Below, one piece after another: positions 36,964 to 48,440 of a stretch of 64,000 nucleotides of DNA. The DNA comes from Helianthus annuus (lineage: Eukaryota > Streptophyta > Magnoliopsida > Asterales > Asteraceae): the NCBI RefSeq assembly GCF_002127325.2, contig NC_035448.2, positions 121,496,282 to 121,560,281 of the forward strand, given 5' to 3'. The notes beneath the pieces were generated by a model, which saw nothing but the letters and a program-made list of their open reading frames with translations, did not search any database and had not been told where the DNA came from. Made by a program: the position numbers and the translations under genes. Numbering within the stretch: position 1 is the first letter of the stretch; every line of letters begins with the position of its first letter.

Positions 36964-38696
36964 TGATGCGCGTGTGGTGTGATATATTTTTATGTATACT
37001 TTTAGCCCTTTTTAACCACTTTAGTCAAGTTTCAAATTTATAAAACACGATATTTACTAACACCAAACACACATATGGGCAAGTGCACCCATCGTGAGCG
37101 TAGTATAGTGTTGGTAAGATACCGAGGTCGTCCAAGGACACAAGAGCTTTTAACACCGGTTTATCCTCAATGTCTAATCAAATCAAAAATTTAGGAAAAA
37201 GGTTTTAAACTAGAAAATAAAAACTAAAATGCTGAAAATAAAAAATAAAAATAAAAACAGATAGACAAGATGAATCACTTGGATCCGACTCGCCTTTAGT
37301 GTAACCTTTGATTATTTCCGCACTTTTGCACTTTTTAAGAGATTATCTTAGTTATTGTAGTAGGCCCCTCTTTTGAAGGTGACGTTACCCTCAACCCTGT
37401 AGTTGGAGTCAGCAAGGATACAATCCTAAAGGGTCGGATTATTGAAAGATAATTAATTAAGTTATTAATGCATAATGTGGTAGGCCCCTCATTTGAAGGT
37501 GACGTTACCCTCGGCTAAGTAGTCTGAGTCAGCAGGGATACAGTCCTAAGTAGCCGGGTTAAAGTTTTAATAGTAATTTACATATGAGGGGATCAAAGAG
37601 TTTGGACCCCCGCCATCCAATACCATTGGGTATTGAAGGAGGTCCTACTAAATTTGACCCAGGTCCTTGCAGGATCTATACACTGAATAATGGCAAGACT
37701 CTTACCAAACCATTCCCTTAACCCCCGACTAGGTAGCCAACATATCTCCATATAGACCGTGGAGATATGAATGGTGAAAATCTTTTATTTTATATAGACA
37801 GTAAAATAATGCCAAGACACCACGGACAAATGATAAGGAAGAATCACCTTCAACATATAAAACTAGTTATTAAAGTCATTAATACATAACCAAATAAAAA
37901 GTGCGAAAAGATTAGAAATAAAAAGTATTACACTAAATGTTTGTCTTCACCAAGTGATGTAAGAGACTTAGGCAAACATGGCCTTTGATTGTCAAGAACT
38001 CTTACGATCAATCTTGGATCCCGAGACGACTCACACACTCTATGATGGATGATGGTGGTGGATGATGGTGTTGTGGTGGTGGTGGAGTATGGGTGAAGTG
38101 TGAGAGAGGTGGTGTGCCAAGGGATGGTTTGCAAATGAGCCAAGCACCCCTATTTATAGCCTGAACAGCAGCTCGGGCACGGCCCCGTGTCCATCCTCCT
38201 TCTCTTTCTTCATTAATTGCAGTTTGTCTGCATTAGTTGACCACGCCCCCGTGTTCGCTGGGCACGACCCCGTGTGCAGAAACGTATCTATACTATCAAG
38301 ATTTCCTCAGATTCTGCGAATCTTAGAGTTGACCATGGCCCCGTGTCCGCTGGGCACGCCCCCGTGGTGGGTGATAGACGCTTCTACAACTTTGTCTTTT
38401 CTGCTTACACTTGGGCATGCCCCCGTGCTCATTGAGCACAGGGCGTGTTCAGCCTTCTGTTCTCTTGTTTTGCTTGGGTAGATGCTGTCGGGAGGTCGGG
38501 CATGCCACATTTGTTCCTTTTCTTGTATTTATGTTGGATTTAGCTGCCTTTTTGCTTCTTTTGTTCATTTGAGCTCATTCAATCCTGAAAATACAAAAGG
38601 AAGCCAAAAACACACTTTTTCCAACATTAGTACTTAAAAAGGGTTAGTTTTATGCCACAATTGATGTAATTTATATGTTGCATTTTGTGCACATCA
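36964..38696 (-). repeat. 3' LTR of the Tat/Athila-like element, 1733 bp
   Basis: Minus strand runs TGATGTGCACAAAATGC to CACACGCGCATCA. A minus TATA box, GGCTATAAATAG, lies at 38150-38161. A 120-bp segment with TAGGCCCCTC and GGTGACGTTACCCTC is repeated at about 37360 and 37480. Confidence 0.85.
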
Positions 38697-38711
38697 AATA
38701 CCCCCACACTT
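38697..38711 (-). other. polypurine tract (AAGTGTGGGGGTATT)
   Basis: Purine-rich minus-strand word directly before the 3' LTR, of the form usual in Tat/Athila elements. Confidence 0.8.
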
Positions 38712-41700
38712 GAATCTTTGCTTATCCTCAAGCAAAACTCTTTATAATGTGGCTTTACACTCCCAAATGGAACGGGTAGAAGAGAAGGTTTTTGGACTTG
38801 TCATAGAGTGTCGGGATTCAAGATTCTTTATGAAGTTTTATTTTTATTTATTTACAATCCTATTCGTCATGATTTATTTAAAACATTACATAAGATAAAT
38901 TACTTATTTGGGCATAACATGCCTTTTTAAAATTCCATTTATATACAAGTTCACATACCCCACGGGGGATCACTCAACACTCAACGAAGATGTATTTTAG
39001 TCAATCACTCGAGAGCGGCATGGAACTTACCCCTGCCATAGGCTTGCCAAGCAATCAATCATCCTCCTTTTTAACTATACACCTTTGTAAATATCAAGAG
39101 GACTTTTGGGTGAAGGGTTAGGTTTGGGCTAAAGGTAGGTGGTTGGGTTAGTGGTTAGTAAAAGGGCGAAAGGCGTAAAAAGCGTCGCTTTTCGTAAGAC
39201 TTGTTATTATTTTGTAACTTTTTATTTTGATGAAGTATTTCTTCAAACAAAGTTCTTTTTGATAGACTTGTTTGTTTATTTCTTTTGGCTTCATCATCAA
39301 AAAATTTTTTCATAAGCAAGTCATAAGAAAAATCGAGCTTTGTTACTAAAATAAAGGGTTTAAAATGAAAAAGGGTTCTGGTGGGTAAAAGGGTGTTTGT
39401 TTTGTGTTAAGAAATGAAAAGGTTTAGGCTCAAAGGGGTTAAGTAGGGGGGTTTTGGGTAGGTTAAAAAAAATAAAAATAATGGTGTAGAAATAAAAAGG
39501 GTTAGTCCTAATGCCTCCATCATTTACTTACTCGGGTTTAAGTTGGTAAGGACCGGGAATGTATCGTCGTGGCAAGTTCTAGAGTCGTAAGAACCAAGCG
39601 GCTATTCACACAAGAAACGAAAAAATGAGTATTTAGTTTAAAGATATGTATTTGTAGGCTCAATAAAGGCTCAAAACTCACTTTTTTGTGGGAATGGGTT
39701 TTTATGTGATCAAGTATATATAATCGAATTTTAACTAAATTTGTCATGCTGTTTCATAATTTTCTTATGTTGGTTCTTTTTATCATGACGCTATCGGTTG
39801 TATATTTGTAAAAATATAACCTTTCTAGAACTTGAAATTCCCAAATTAAACCTAGACAAGTAAAAAAAATGAAAATTTTTGAAAAAATTTGGGGGTGATT
39901 AGCGGTTTCAATAGAGTTTTGTGTAAGGCTTGTGATTAGGATTTGCAAAAATTCAAGGCTTTATCATCCCCACACACTTAAATTACACATTGTGCTCAAT
40001 GTGTCCCAAAAATAAGTTTTTAGGTTTACTGAATGTGTAAAAAGGTGTGAAAAAGCAAAAATTTATGTTACTGGGCGTCTGGACACGGCCCCGTGTTCAG
40101 ATCGCCAGTAATAGAAATTGATAAAAAGAAACAGAAGCCTGGGCACGGGGGCATGTTCAGTGAGCACGCCCCGTGTCCAGTTACCTGAACTGGGCATTTT
40201 CTGCAGATGGTTGGTCACGGGGCGTGTTGGGTGAGCACGGCACCGTGCTGAACTTACTATAATGAAAAAAATTTTGTCGGATGGCCCTGTTTTTGTGCAT
40301 GGGGTGCTGATTCAAGTTTCCCTTGGTATCCTTCACCATCCCGAGTGTGTTTTATCCATTATAACATTATCCAAACACCGAATTAAAACCATCATTCATT
40401 AAATCATAGAGAGAATTACATAATAATCCTAATAAGTTAAAATAGGTCAAAAGAAACACAAGAAGTCTAAACTAAGAAGTTCTAGCCTAAAGTTTATTTT
40501 ATTAGCAAAATTTCCGAAAAGATAATTCCCTCGGTTGAATGCGGCTCAAAGAACTTCTTCCTCTAGGTATGGGTCCCTCACACGTCGGCGAGCCATTCCT
40601 CTATCTCCCTCGGGAGAAGAAAGGCGGGCTCATTGGCGTCGGTTTGAGGAGGTGCAACCTCCACCGGGACTTCTTGTAGATCTTCAAGAGCAGGCTCCGC
40701 TGGAATGTCATCTCATCCGGTATGATTGTTGACTCCAAGTGCTAGGTTCCGATCCTCTTGAGGGAGGATTGGTTCCATGGGAGGTGTTACAAGAATGTTC
40801 AATCTCTGGTGCAAGAGGTTGATTTCTTGAAAACTGTTTTCCAGCCCCACCGTACATAATTTATACGGTCTATAAGGACCTCTTCTACCAAAGTCATCTC
40901 GTCAAGAGCTTCACGTAATGCCATTACGTAGCGTACGAGAGTTGCTTCAATTGAAGACCTTCTTTCCCTTCGACTGTTTCTGGAATGTGTTGAAGAGGTT
41001 CCACTGTTTTGACTTGACATTCTACGAAAACAAACCAAAAAGAGTTCATTTTAGTGAAACAGTAACTTCGGACACGGCCCCATGCTCAATGAGCACGGCC
41101 CCGTGTTCACCTTTCTGCAGATTTTTAGAACAAGGAATCTTGGAGTTTCAAATTATTTTTCCAACTTATGAAGCATTTTTGAGCAGAAATAACTTAAAAC
41201 AATGTCGTACAACTTATTTTTAACAAGATTCCTTGAACAAAATCCTAACAAACATCACCATAAAGCTTGGAATCATGGTGATCTCAAGTTTCAATGGAGA
41301 TGTTGAGGTAAGAAAGATGAAGAAGAAGGTAATGGATAAAAGAGGAAAGGACAATATGGTTGTTGAGAACCTTCTTTTAGAAAATACCTAGGATGGTATG
41401 TGTGATATCCCAACAAATCTCTGTCCCTGGAATGGTCCAAATATGCAGGATTCTTGGCTGCATTTATAGAAAACGACAGCATGCTGCACACGGCCCCGTG
41501 TCGGCTGGACACGGCCCCATGTGCAGGCAAGATCCTGACACATTTTGTCCGTATTCTGACAAAAGCCAGAAAGGAATCTTTTGGTGGACATGGGGGCGTG
41601 CTGACCTGGCCCCGTGTCTAGAGGCTGTTTATGAAGTTCCGTCTATTTCTAAGGAACTTATCCGGATCGGGCGGTTCCTTACTGGATGGAACAACCCCAA

Positions 41701-41980
41701 AGTACCTAAGATACCTTAATTGCTATAGATTAAGACGAGAACGCAAGAGGTTGTCGGTGAGGGTGATTCCTATGCTAAATGTAGGTGGACAAGTCCAACC
41801 CTTTCCCGGGCTCTCGTTAAAGAAGGTGTATGCCGAATCACTCAGGTCTATGTATGCACCGAATGAAGTCGATGGAGAGTCCTTCACGGCACAATCAACA
41901 CAGGGACGACTATCGCCCAAGTCTTCGCTAGAGTTAAAGGTAATATTGGGAACAACGAAGTTGTTTTTATTCGAATACGA
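38712..41980 (-). other. interior of the Tat/Athila-like element, no pol
   Basis: No retroviral enzyme motif found. Short minus-strand frames such as 40799-41038 and 41723-41920 (the latter with PCVDCAVKDSPSTSFGAYID) are open but unrecognised. CACGGCCCCGTG-type motifs occur at 40080-40255, 41068-41110 and 41489-41622, often beside CTGCAGA. Confidence 0.55.
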
Positions 41981-42304
41981 TCACAACAACTCTTCTTGGG
42001 TATCGTCTTGAGATGAATTAATGAAATACATCTTAAGTTCTTTTAACCAATTAAGAATTAGATGTTCTAGTTGAAATAGTTCATTAAGAAGCATTTCTCC
42101 TAGAAGGTCCGGTTGAGAGCATTCGAGGGAGAGATAGGGATTATTTTTACTTTCGCCCCTCTTATGGCTACACGAAAACAATGGGTCTATATAATGGGGC
42201 CTATAGTTCAGAAAATAACATTCTAATTCTTTATGAGGGCCACCACATATTTGACACCACGTACCATAAGAGTGCCGAAAGTAAAAAATATCAGTATCAC
42301 TCAT
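41981..42304 (-). CDS. small ORF with zinc-knuckle-like CCHC motif in the non-autonomous element
   Basis: From the ATG at 42304 (MSDTDIFYFRHSYG) the frame gives 107 residues. CQICGGPHKELEC is a CX2CX3HX4C array, one residue shorter than a standard retroviral knuckle; the Gly-Gly-Pro-His form occurs in Tat/Athila-type gag proteins. The C-terminal half is leucine-rich (LLGEMLLNELFQLEHLIL), then acidic. The frame is open 50 codons further upstream, but that part translates the CCCCGTG motif, so I chose 42304. It lies just after the primer site, where gag would start. A gag remnant or a small gag-like protein is the likeliest reading; function is not shown. Confidence 0.45.
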   Translation of the reverse strand: MSDTDIFYFRHSYGTWCQICGGPHKELECYFLNYRPHYIDPLFSCSHKRGESKNNPYLSLECSQPDLLGEMLLNELFQLEHLILNWLKELKMYFINSSQDDTQEELL

Positions 42305-42584
42305 GTTTGTGTCAGAAATTACCAACCGACAGGATCTTACGGTTCTGTTTTCAGTAACTGAAACGTGGGTACGGGGCGTGTTGAATGGGCACGGCCCCGT
42401 GTTCAGCTTACTGTCTGACTTAAAACAGGATTGCCAGTTCCAAAGATCGTGCACAGGGCGTGTTCAGCGGGCACGACCAGTGTTGAGTTCTGCAGAAGCT
42501 GAAAAATTTAGAAAATCCTAAAGAAAACAGAAAAATTAGAGAAAACGATTAGGCCGTTGATTCCTAACTTTCTTAAGATCCTTG

Positions 42585-42603
42585 TGTCCCCGGCAACGGC
42601 ACC
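42585..42603 (-). other. primer-binding site (TGGTGCCGTTGCCGGGG)
   Basis: Seven bases after the 5' LTR end on the minus strand. The GCCGTTGCCGGGGA core is the typical site of plant Athila/Tat elements. Confidence 0.8.
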
Positions 42604-42610
42604 AAAAACT

Positions 42611-43216
42611 TGATGCGCGTGTGGTGTGATATATTTTTATGTATATTTTTAGCCATTTTTAACTACTTTAGTCAAGTTTTAAATTTATAAAACACGATAT
42701 TTACTAACACCAAACACACATATGGGAAAGTGCACCCATCGTGAACGTAGTATAGTGTTGGTAAGATACCGAGGTCGTCCAAGGACACAAGAACTTTTAA
42801 TACCGGTTTATCCTCAGCGTCTAATCAAATAAAAAATTTAGGAAAAAGGTTTTAAACTAGAAAATAAAAACTAAAATGCTGAAAATAAAAAATAAAAATA
42901 AAAACAGATAGACAAGATGAATCACCTAGATCCGACTCGCCTTTAGTGTAACCTTTGATTATTTCCGCACTTTTGCACTTTTTAAGAGATTATCTTAGTT
43001 ATAGTAGCAGGCCCCTCTTTTGAATGTGACGTTACCCTCAACCCAGTAGTTTGAGTCAGCAAGGATACAATCCTAAAGGGTCAGATTATTGAAAGATAAT
43101 TAATTAAGTTATTAATGCATAATGTGGTAGGCCCCTCTTTTGAAGGTGACGTTACCCTCGGCTAAGTAGTCTGAGTCAGCAGGGATACAGTCCTAAGTAG
43201 CCGGGTTAAAGTTTTA
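42611..43216 (-). repeat. truncated 5' LTR of the Tat/Athila-like element
   Basis: Matches the first 606 bp of the left LTR and then breaks off. In element orientation the missing part is the upstream two thirds, including the TATA box, so the element has no promoter of its own here. Confidence 0.85.
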
Positions 43217-43230
43217 TCTGCAGAGTCTGA

Positions 43231-43465
43231 TGATTTAAAGTAGCGCTTTATCAAGCAAATTGAGGAACATGTGTATGAGGATATGGTTACTCTTCAAGAG
43301 CTAAAGAGATGTTTTGATGGACTGCATTTTGGTCTATTCACGAGAGACCAGGTTTCCAGAAACCTGATGCGGATGCCTTCAACTTCTGTTCGTGACCTTT
43401 GTATTGTCAGTAATATAGAGTGCGGTGATAGAAACGTGGAGTTCGTTGTTCAGTATGTTATATAA
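43231..43465 (+). pseudogene. gene scrap next to the truncated LTR, unrecognised
   Basis: Frame from SDDLK, a TAG stop at about 43241, then RFIKQIEEHVYEDMVTLQEL, KRCFDGLHFGLFTRDQ and a TGA or TAA end at 43465. The text looks like protein (mixed charged and hydrophobic residues, in a region not repetitive), but I cannot name it. It begins right at the LTR break. Confidence 0.35.
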
Positions 43466-43484
43466 TTGTTGATCTTTTAGTGTC

Positions 43485-44700
43485 ATGAATAAATTTTAAT
43501 CATATTAATCTTTGTTGTCGCATTTTACTTTTACTTATTTAGTGTCTGAGTTTGATTTAGATTATGTTGATGTTGAATTGTGTCTGAACACATGTTTGGT
43601 AAGTCAACGGAGGTTTAATAGGAACTAAGGTTGGTTTAAGGGTAAACAGATGATTGCAAAGACAAAATAATCTAGAATATTTGATCATCAATAACAGTTT
43701 TTTTTTTTTTTTTTTTTTGAAGAATTTGCTCCTCCATATTACAAAACTCAATATTTGCTGTTGTAAAAGGTCTGTTGTAGCTAAAGTCTGGTAAAAGAGA
43801 ACATTTGCTGATGAAGAAAGTCTGAAGAAGCAAAGGTCTGCTATGGGCCAACAGATGTTAAACGACAACAGATGATATTCAAAATATTCTGCTCAATAGA
43901 GGTTTTCATAGTAACAGTGGTTTGGCTAATAGCAGATGTTGGGAGTTTGTTAGGCTATTAGATGTTGCTCACTAGGTGAACATTGTAATTGCAATCTTTG
44001 TATAAGCATGCTGCTGACATCATTCTTTTCATTCTTATGAAACAACTGTTTATCCTAATTATTGTTGATTTACCACGTCTGAATAAATGAATAAATTTTA
44101 ATCTTATTAATCTTTGTTGTCGCATTTTACTTTTACTTATTTTAGCAAGCATACGTATTATTATATAGTTTTGAATATCATCTGAGGATTGCAGACCGAT
44201 ATTTATGTAGATGTGTAATTGTGTCTGAGTTTGATTTAGATTATGTTGATGTTGAATTGTGTCTGAACAGATCTTTGGCAAGTCAACAGAGGTTTAATAA
44301 GATTAAAGGTTGGTTTAAGGGTGAACAGATGATTGCAAAGACAAAATAATCTAGAATATTTGATCATCAACAACAGATTTTTGAAGAATTTGCTTCTCCA
44401 AATTACAGAGAGTCAATATTTGTTGTTGTAAAAGTTCTGTTGTAGCTAAAGTCTGGCAAAAGAGAACATCTGCTGATGAAGAAAGTCTGAAGAAGCAAAG
44501 GTCTGTTATGGGCCAACAGATGTTAAAGAACAACAGATGATATTCAAAATATGCTGCTCAACAAAGGTTTTCATAGTAACAGTGGTTAGGCTAATAGCAG
44601 ATGTTGGGAGTTTGTTAGGCTATTAGATGTTGCTCACTAGGTGAACATTTGTAATTGCAATCTTTGTATAAGCATGTTGCTGATATCATTCTTATGAAAC
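43485..44700 (+). repeat. tandem duplication of about 600 bp rich in CAACAGA
   Basis: The stretch from GAATAAATTTTAATC at 43485 recurs from 44087: TTTGTTGTCGCATTTTACTT, then GTGTCTGAGTTTGATTTAG, then AACAGATGATTGCAAAGAC, then TGGGCCAACAGATGTTAAA appear in the same order in each. The copies differ by small indels, notably an 18-base T run at 43699 in the first. Confidence 0.88.
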
Positions 44701-45360
44701 AACTGTTTATCCTAACGACTGTTGATTTACCACTGCTGAAAACAACTGTTTTTGAAACCTCTTCATGGCTAAAAATTCATCCACTGCTGAAAGGTATCGT
44801 CTGTTGTCATAACTTCTGTTTATCCTAATGACTATTCATTTACCACTGTTTCCAACCTCTGTTGTTGCCCAACAAAGGTTTCCAAAACAATTGTCATCCA
44901 TTATAACAATGCTTAGGTTAAAAGCATAATGATGAAAGCATTCTTCTCATTCTTATGAGAAAAAAGTTTGTTATTCTGCTGCATATATTTCCATTTCTGT
45001 TTTATCTTCTTCCATTGTGATCATCTTAACTGTGACAACAATCATAACTTCTGTTTATGCTAACGATTGTTGACTTACACTATTCCTAACCCCTGTTATT
45101 GGCCAACAGAGGTTTCCAAACAACTGTCATGCATTATCACAAGAGAGATTCTGACGTGGACAGATGTTAGCTAAAAATTAATCCGCTGCTAAAAGGTATC
45201 GTCTGTTCTCATAACTTTTGTTTATGCTAACGACTGTTGACTTACACTATTCCCAACCTCTGTTGTTAGCCAACAGAGGTTTCCAAACAACTGTCATCCA
45301 TTATCACAAGAGAGGTTCTGACGTGGATAGATGTTAGCCATTAGATATTTGTAATTACTG
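44701..45360 (+). repeat. CAACAGAGG / CCTCTGTTG repeat field
   Basis: Words of the form AACCTCTGTTG and CCAACAGAGGTTTCC recur. A 180-bp segment (CTAACGATTGTTGACTTACA through GAGATTCTGACGTGGA) is repeated from about 45058 and 45237. Confidence 0.8.
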
Positions 45361-45385
45361 CCACGTCAGCATTCACTTTTTCACT

Positions 45386-45395
45386 CTATATAAAT
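45386..45395 (+). promoter_or_regulatory. orphan TATA box
   Basis: CTATATAAAT, preceded by a CACGTCAGC and followed by a C-rich leader with TTTCATCCC and CACCTTCTTCTCC. No coding frame follows; a foldback begins about 180 bp on. Confidence 0.45.
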
Positions 45396-45576
45396 GTTGT
45401 TTCATCCCCAAATCGAGCTTCTACCACTGCCGTCTCGAATTCAAAATTTTCAAAAGCAGTTTCCAACATATTAAAAACCCTCAAACATAACCCCTGTTTC
45501 ATCCCTAAATCACCTTCTTCTCCGAAACGGCGAGTAAAAAAACAGCACGTAAAAACGGCGCGATAAAAAACGGTGC

Positions 45577-46250
45577 GTAAAAAGTAGTGTATTGCGGATG
45601 GTAATGTAAATGAAACTGCATTTATCTACTACTGGTAATATATTACGGATGCACATGTGAATATGTATCCGTAGAAAAATGCACTTTCATTTTCATTATC
45701 ATCCGCTATACACTACTTTTTACATTACCAATATTAAGAATGCACATGTGCATCATTATGTATAACCATGATATAACGTGTTTTGGTACAAAAAGTTTGT
45801 GATTTTAAATGATGAAGTAGGCCCATATATATGTTTTTTGATTAGTTATATCTAATGGTTGATAATTTGTTTATATTTGTCACTTGATGATGTAATATGT
45901 TGTTTGGATGGTATAAAGGGTGTTGGTGTACATGTAATAAAATGAATTATTTGTAATGGTATTGTATTATGGAAGGTAGGAGGCAATGGTATTGTATTAC
46001 GGATGGTAGGAGGTAATGGTAGTGTATTATGGATGGTATGATAGATGAAAGGGAAAGTGTATTCAAAGTGGTGTACCAAAACACGTTATAACATGTTCAT
46101 ACATATAGATGCACATGTGCATTTCTAGTGTTGTTAATGTTATAACATCTTCATACATATAGATGCACATGTGTATTTCTAATATTGTTAATGTAAAAAG
46201 TAGTGTATTATAAATGGTAGTGTAAATGAAAGTGCAATTGTATGATATTA
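45577..46250. repeat. nested inverted repeats (foldback)
   Basis: AAAAAGTAGTGTATTGCGGA at 45577 is mirrored at about 45700-45732. ATAACGTGTTTTGGTAC at 45776 is mirrored at 46070-46092. ATGCACATGTGCAT, itself palindromic, recurs. Between them a unit of about 38 bp (GTATTGTATTACGGATGG) repeats three times at 45950-46040. Confidence 0.7.
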
Positions 46251-46358
46251 GTAATGTATTACGTAATTTGTCGAATAAATGATAAAGTGCAATTGTGCAT
46301 ATTACAGAAATATAATATTTTATTATCTAAAAAAATTACACAAAAGAAATTAAAAAAA

Positions 46359-46943
46359 TTAAAACTCCTCGTCAGAAGTTACTTTGTCTGAGAAGTATCC
46401 ATCACTTCCTTCATCTTCTTCTTCGGAGTCTTCTTCTAGTCTTTCATCCAAGTCATCACTTTCACTTTCATTAGCTTCTTGTTGTTGAAGATTTTGAAGC
46501 CTCCATTTGAACATATCATGCATCAACTCCATTTTTAAGTCCATGTCTATGTTCAAACATGTGGCGTTGTGTAACTCTTCCATGAAACCAGCCCACTGCT
46601 TGGTCATGATGTCTTCAAGCATGTAGTCTTCCTGCTCTCCTTTGTCACATATAATGGTCACCATGTCTGTTTCTTCGTCAAAACGCCATGATGTGATGAC
46701 TGGGTCCATTTTTCCATCTGCTTTGCTTGGTCCAAATTTCCTTGTTAATCTTCTCATAAGCTTATGTGTTTCATGACATTCTTTATCAAGAGGGATGCCA
46801 AGCGATAGGATACCCCTCTGTACCTCTTCTTCCATTTTTAGAATTGCTTTGATTGTCTTAACAAACACCCTTCTTCTGTTGTCAAAACGTATGACGAATC
46901 TTTTGATTCTTATGGTGTATTTCCATGAAACGATGGTTGCCAT
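46359..46943 (-). CDS. uncharacterised acidic protein, 194 aa
   Basis: Not recognised. Starts ATGGCAACCATCG. The N-terminal 40 residues are basic (KRFVIRFDNRRRVFVKT), the middle has a mixed fold-like character (DPVITSWRFDEETDMVTIIC), then a likely helix (MELMHDMFKWRLQNLQQQ), and the last 45 residues are highly acidic (ESESDDLDERLEEDSEEEDE). No signal peptide, membrane segment or transposase motif. A TATA box lies about 95 bp upstream, and the leader contains repeated AACGCCAA. The frame is clean over 194 codons in AT-rich DNA, which argues for a gene or recent pseudogene. A lineage-specific protein is the likeliest reading. Confidence 0.6.
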   Translation of the reverse strand: MATIVSWKYTIRIKRFVIRFDNRRRVFVKTIKAILKMEEEVQRGILSLGIPLDKECHETHKLMRRLTRKFGPSKADGKMDPVITSWRFDEETDMVTIICDKGEQEDYMLEDIMTKQWAGFMEELHNATCLNIDMDLKMELMHDMFKWRLQNLQQQEANESESDDLDERLEEDSEEEDEGSDGYFSDKVTSDEEF

Positions 46944-47033
46944 TTTTGGCGTTTTGTTTAAACTTGGCGTTTTGGTAAAAGAAGTTGTTTAGAATGATGG
47001 ATTGAAGTGATTATGGAAGCGATGTTAACGTCG

Positions 47034-47045
47034 TTTATATAATGA
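47034..47045 (-). promoter_or_regulatory. TATA box for the 46359-46943 ORF
   Basis: Minus strand ATTATATAAACG, about 90 bp before the ATG. Confidence 0.55.
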
Positions 47046-47644
47046 TGTTTTTGGCGCGTAATTTAGGAGGGAATTTCTTCTAATAAATGTTAATAATTGA
47101 ATTTCAGTTACTGTTTGTTTCTTCTACCTGTAATCTGCAACACGTTTTATCACTAAGCTTTGTCGTTTTGTATTAATGGCGTTTTATTTGTTTTGAATGG
47201 AGTGTTCTCATTTTAGTTGGCGTTTTGAATTTGAGCGGTAAAAGATCTTTTTTACCCTTAATGAAGCGCGTCCACTTAATAAAATTGATGTTATTTTTGA
47301 AACGCCACCGCGCCATTAATTTTCTAGATCTAGATTTTTTTAGTCGTATGATTGTAATTATCTTTTGTAACTTACATGTATTTTAATAGACACAAGGGTA
47401 TAATTGTATTTTTCTATCTCCATTTAATTAATTGATTTTTTTCTCTCTCCTGATTTGTCTTTCATATTAAAAGAATACTTAATTACACTCTCTATATTTT
47501 TTTCTCTAACAAATTACCTAACTTAACATTTGATAATTTAAAAAAAATACAAACATTATCAAATGTTGTTGAATCTAGAACACGATTAAAAATTTTTAAT
47601 TACATTCTCTATACATATATGTATTAGATTAATGTTTGATGAAA

Positions 47645-47890
47645 AGATGCATAGTGGAAACAAGATTTAATAATACACAGGTGTATAAGTCTGGTATATA
47701 CCGACATGTATACACTATGTACTTGAATAATACACATGTGTATACGTCTAGTATATACCGACCTGTATACACATATGTACTCGAATAATACACAGGTGTA
47801 TAAATCTGGTTTATACAGACTCGTGGGAACAAGATGTAATAATACACAAGTGTATAAGTCTTGTATATACTGACCTGTATACACATTAGT
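47645..47890 (+). repeat. 66-bp tandem repeat, about 3.5 copies
   Basis: The word AATAATACACAGGTGTATAA recurs with ATATACCGACCTGTATACAC. ORFs seen on the minus strand here are translations of the repeat. Confidence 0.85.
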
Positions 47891-48173
47891 TAAAAACATT
47901 ATTTAATTAGCTTTAATATTTAATTTTAAAAAGAACATAAGAGTTTATTTAAAAAAAAAAAACATTAGCCCTTCAATCTCTTATAATTAAAACAATGGAG
48001 AAATAATTAAAAATGAGAGAGAGAGAGAGAGAGTTAAGAGATGAGAAAATTAAGAGATTTTAATTAAATATACTTGGTTAATGTCAATCTTACCCTTTTA
48101 ATCTAAAAAATGATCAAGGGCCAAGATTAGTTCACTTAATTCACTCTCAAGAAGTTGTTCACAAATAAACCTA

Positions 48174-48180
<7 letters not shown>

Positions 48181-48231
<51 letters not shown>
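48181..48231. repeat. (TA)n microsatellite
   Basis: About 25 TA units, directly after AAACCTAACCC, which looks like a MITE end. Confidence 0.95.
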
Positions 48232-48236
<5 letters not shown>

Positions 48237-48440
48237 AGTTAAAAACGCTATAAAACACCCAGTTCAAATAAACGCCATGAAAAAACTCAGTTGAAAATGC
48301 CATAAAACACTCAGTTCAGAAAAACGCCATGAAAATATCTAGTTAAAACGCCATAAAAACACCTAGTTCAGAAAAACGCCATGAAAATACCTAGTCTAAA
48401 ACGCCATAAAACACCCAGTTTAGAAAAACGTCATAAAACC
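48232..48440 (+). repeat. minisatellite, unit about 55-60 bp
   Basis: Four copies of AACGCCATAAAACACCCAGT, each with AGAAAAACGCCATGAAAATA. Confidence 0.8.

Larger units (their letters stand above)
36964..43216 (-). mobile_element. Tat/Athila-like non-autonomous LTR element with truncated 5' LTR
   Basis: A 606-bp direct repeat (36964-37569 and 42611-43216) begins TGATGCGCGTGTGG at both sites. The left copy continues to 38696, giving a full LTR of 1733 bp; the right copy stops abruptly at 43216. Primer site TGGTGCCGTTGCCGGGGAC and polypurine tract AAGTGTGGGGGTATT place the element on the minus strand, and both are of the Athila/Tat kind. The interior (about 3.9 kb) lacks pol. A bipartite CACGGCCCCGTG motif is scattered through LTR and interior. 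Confidence 0.88.

Noticed and set aside
47624..47899. Tyr/Cys-rich 91-codon ORF with a repeated motif
   Set aside because: It is the translation of a 66-bp tandem repeat; another frame is equally open.
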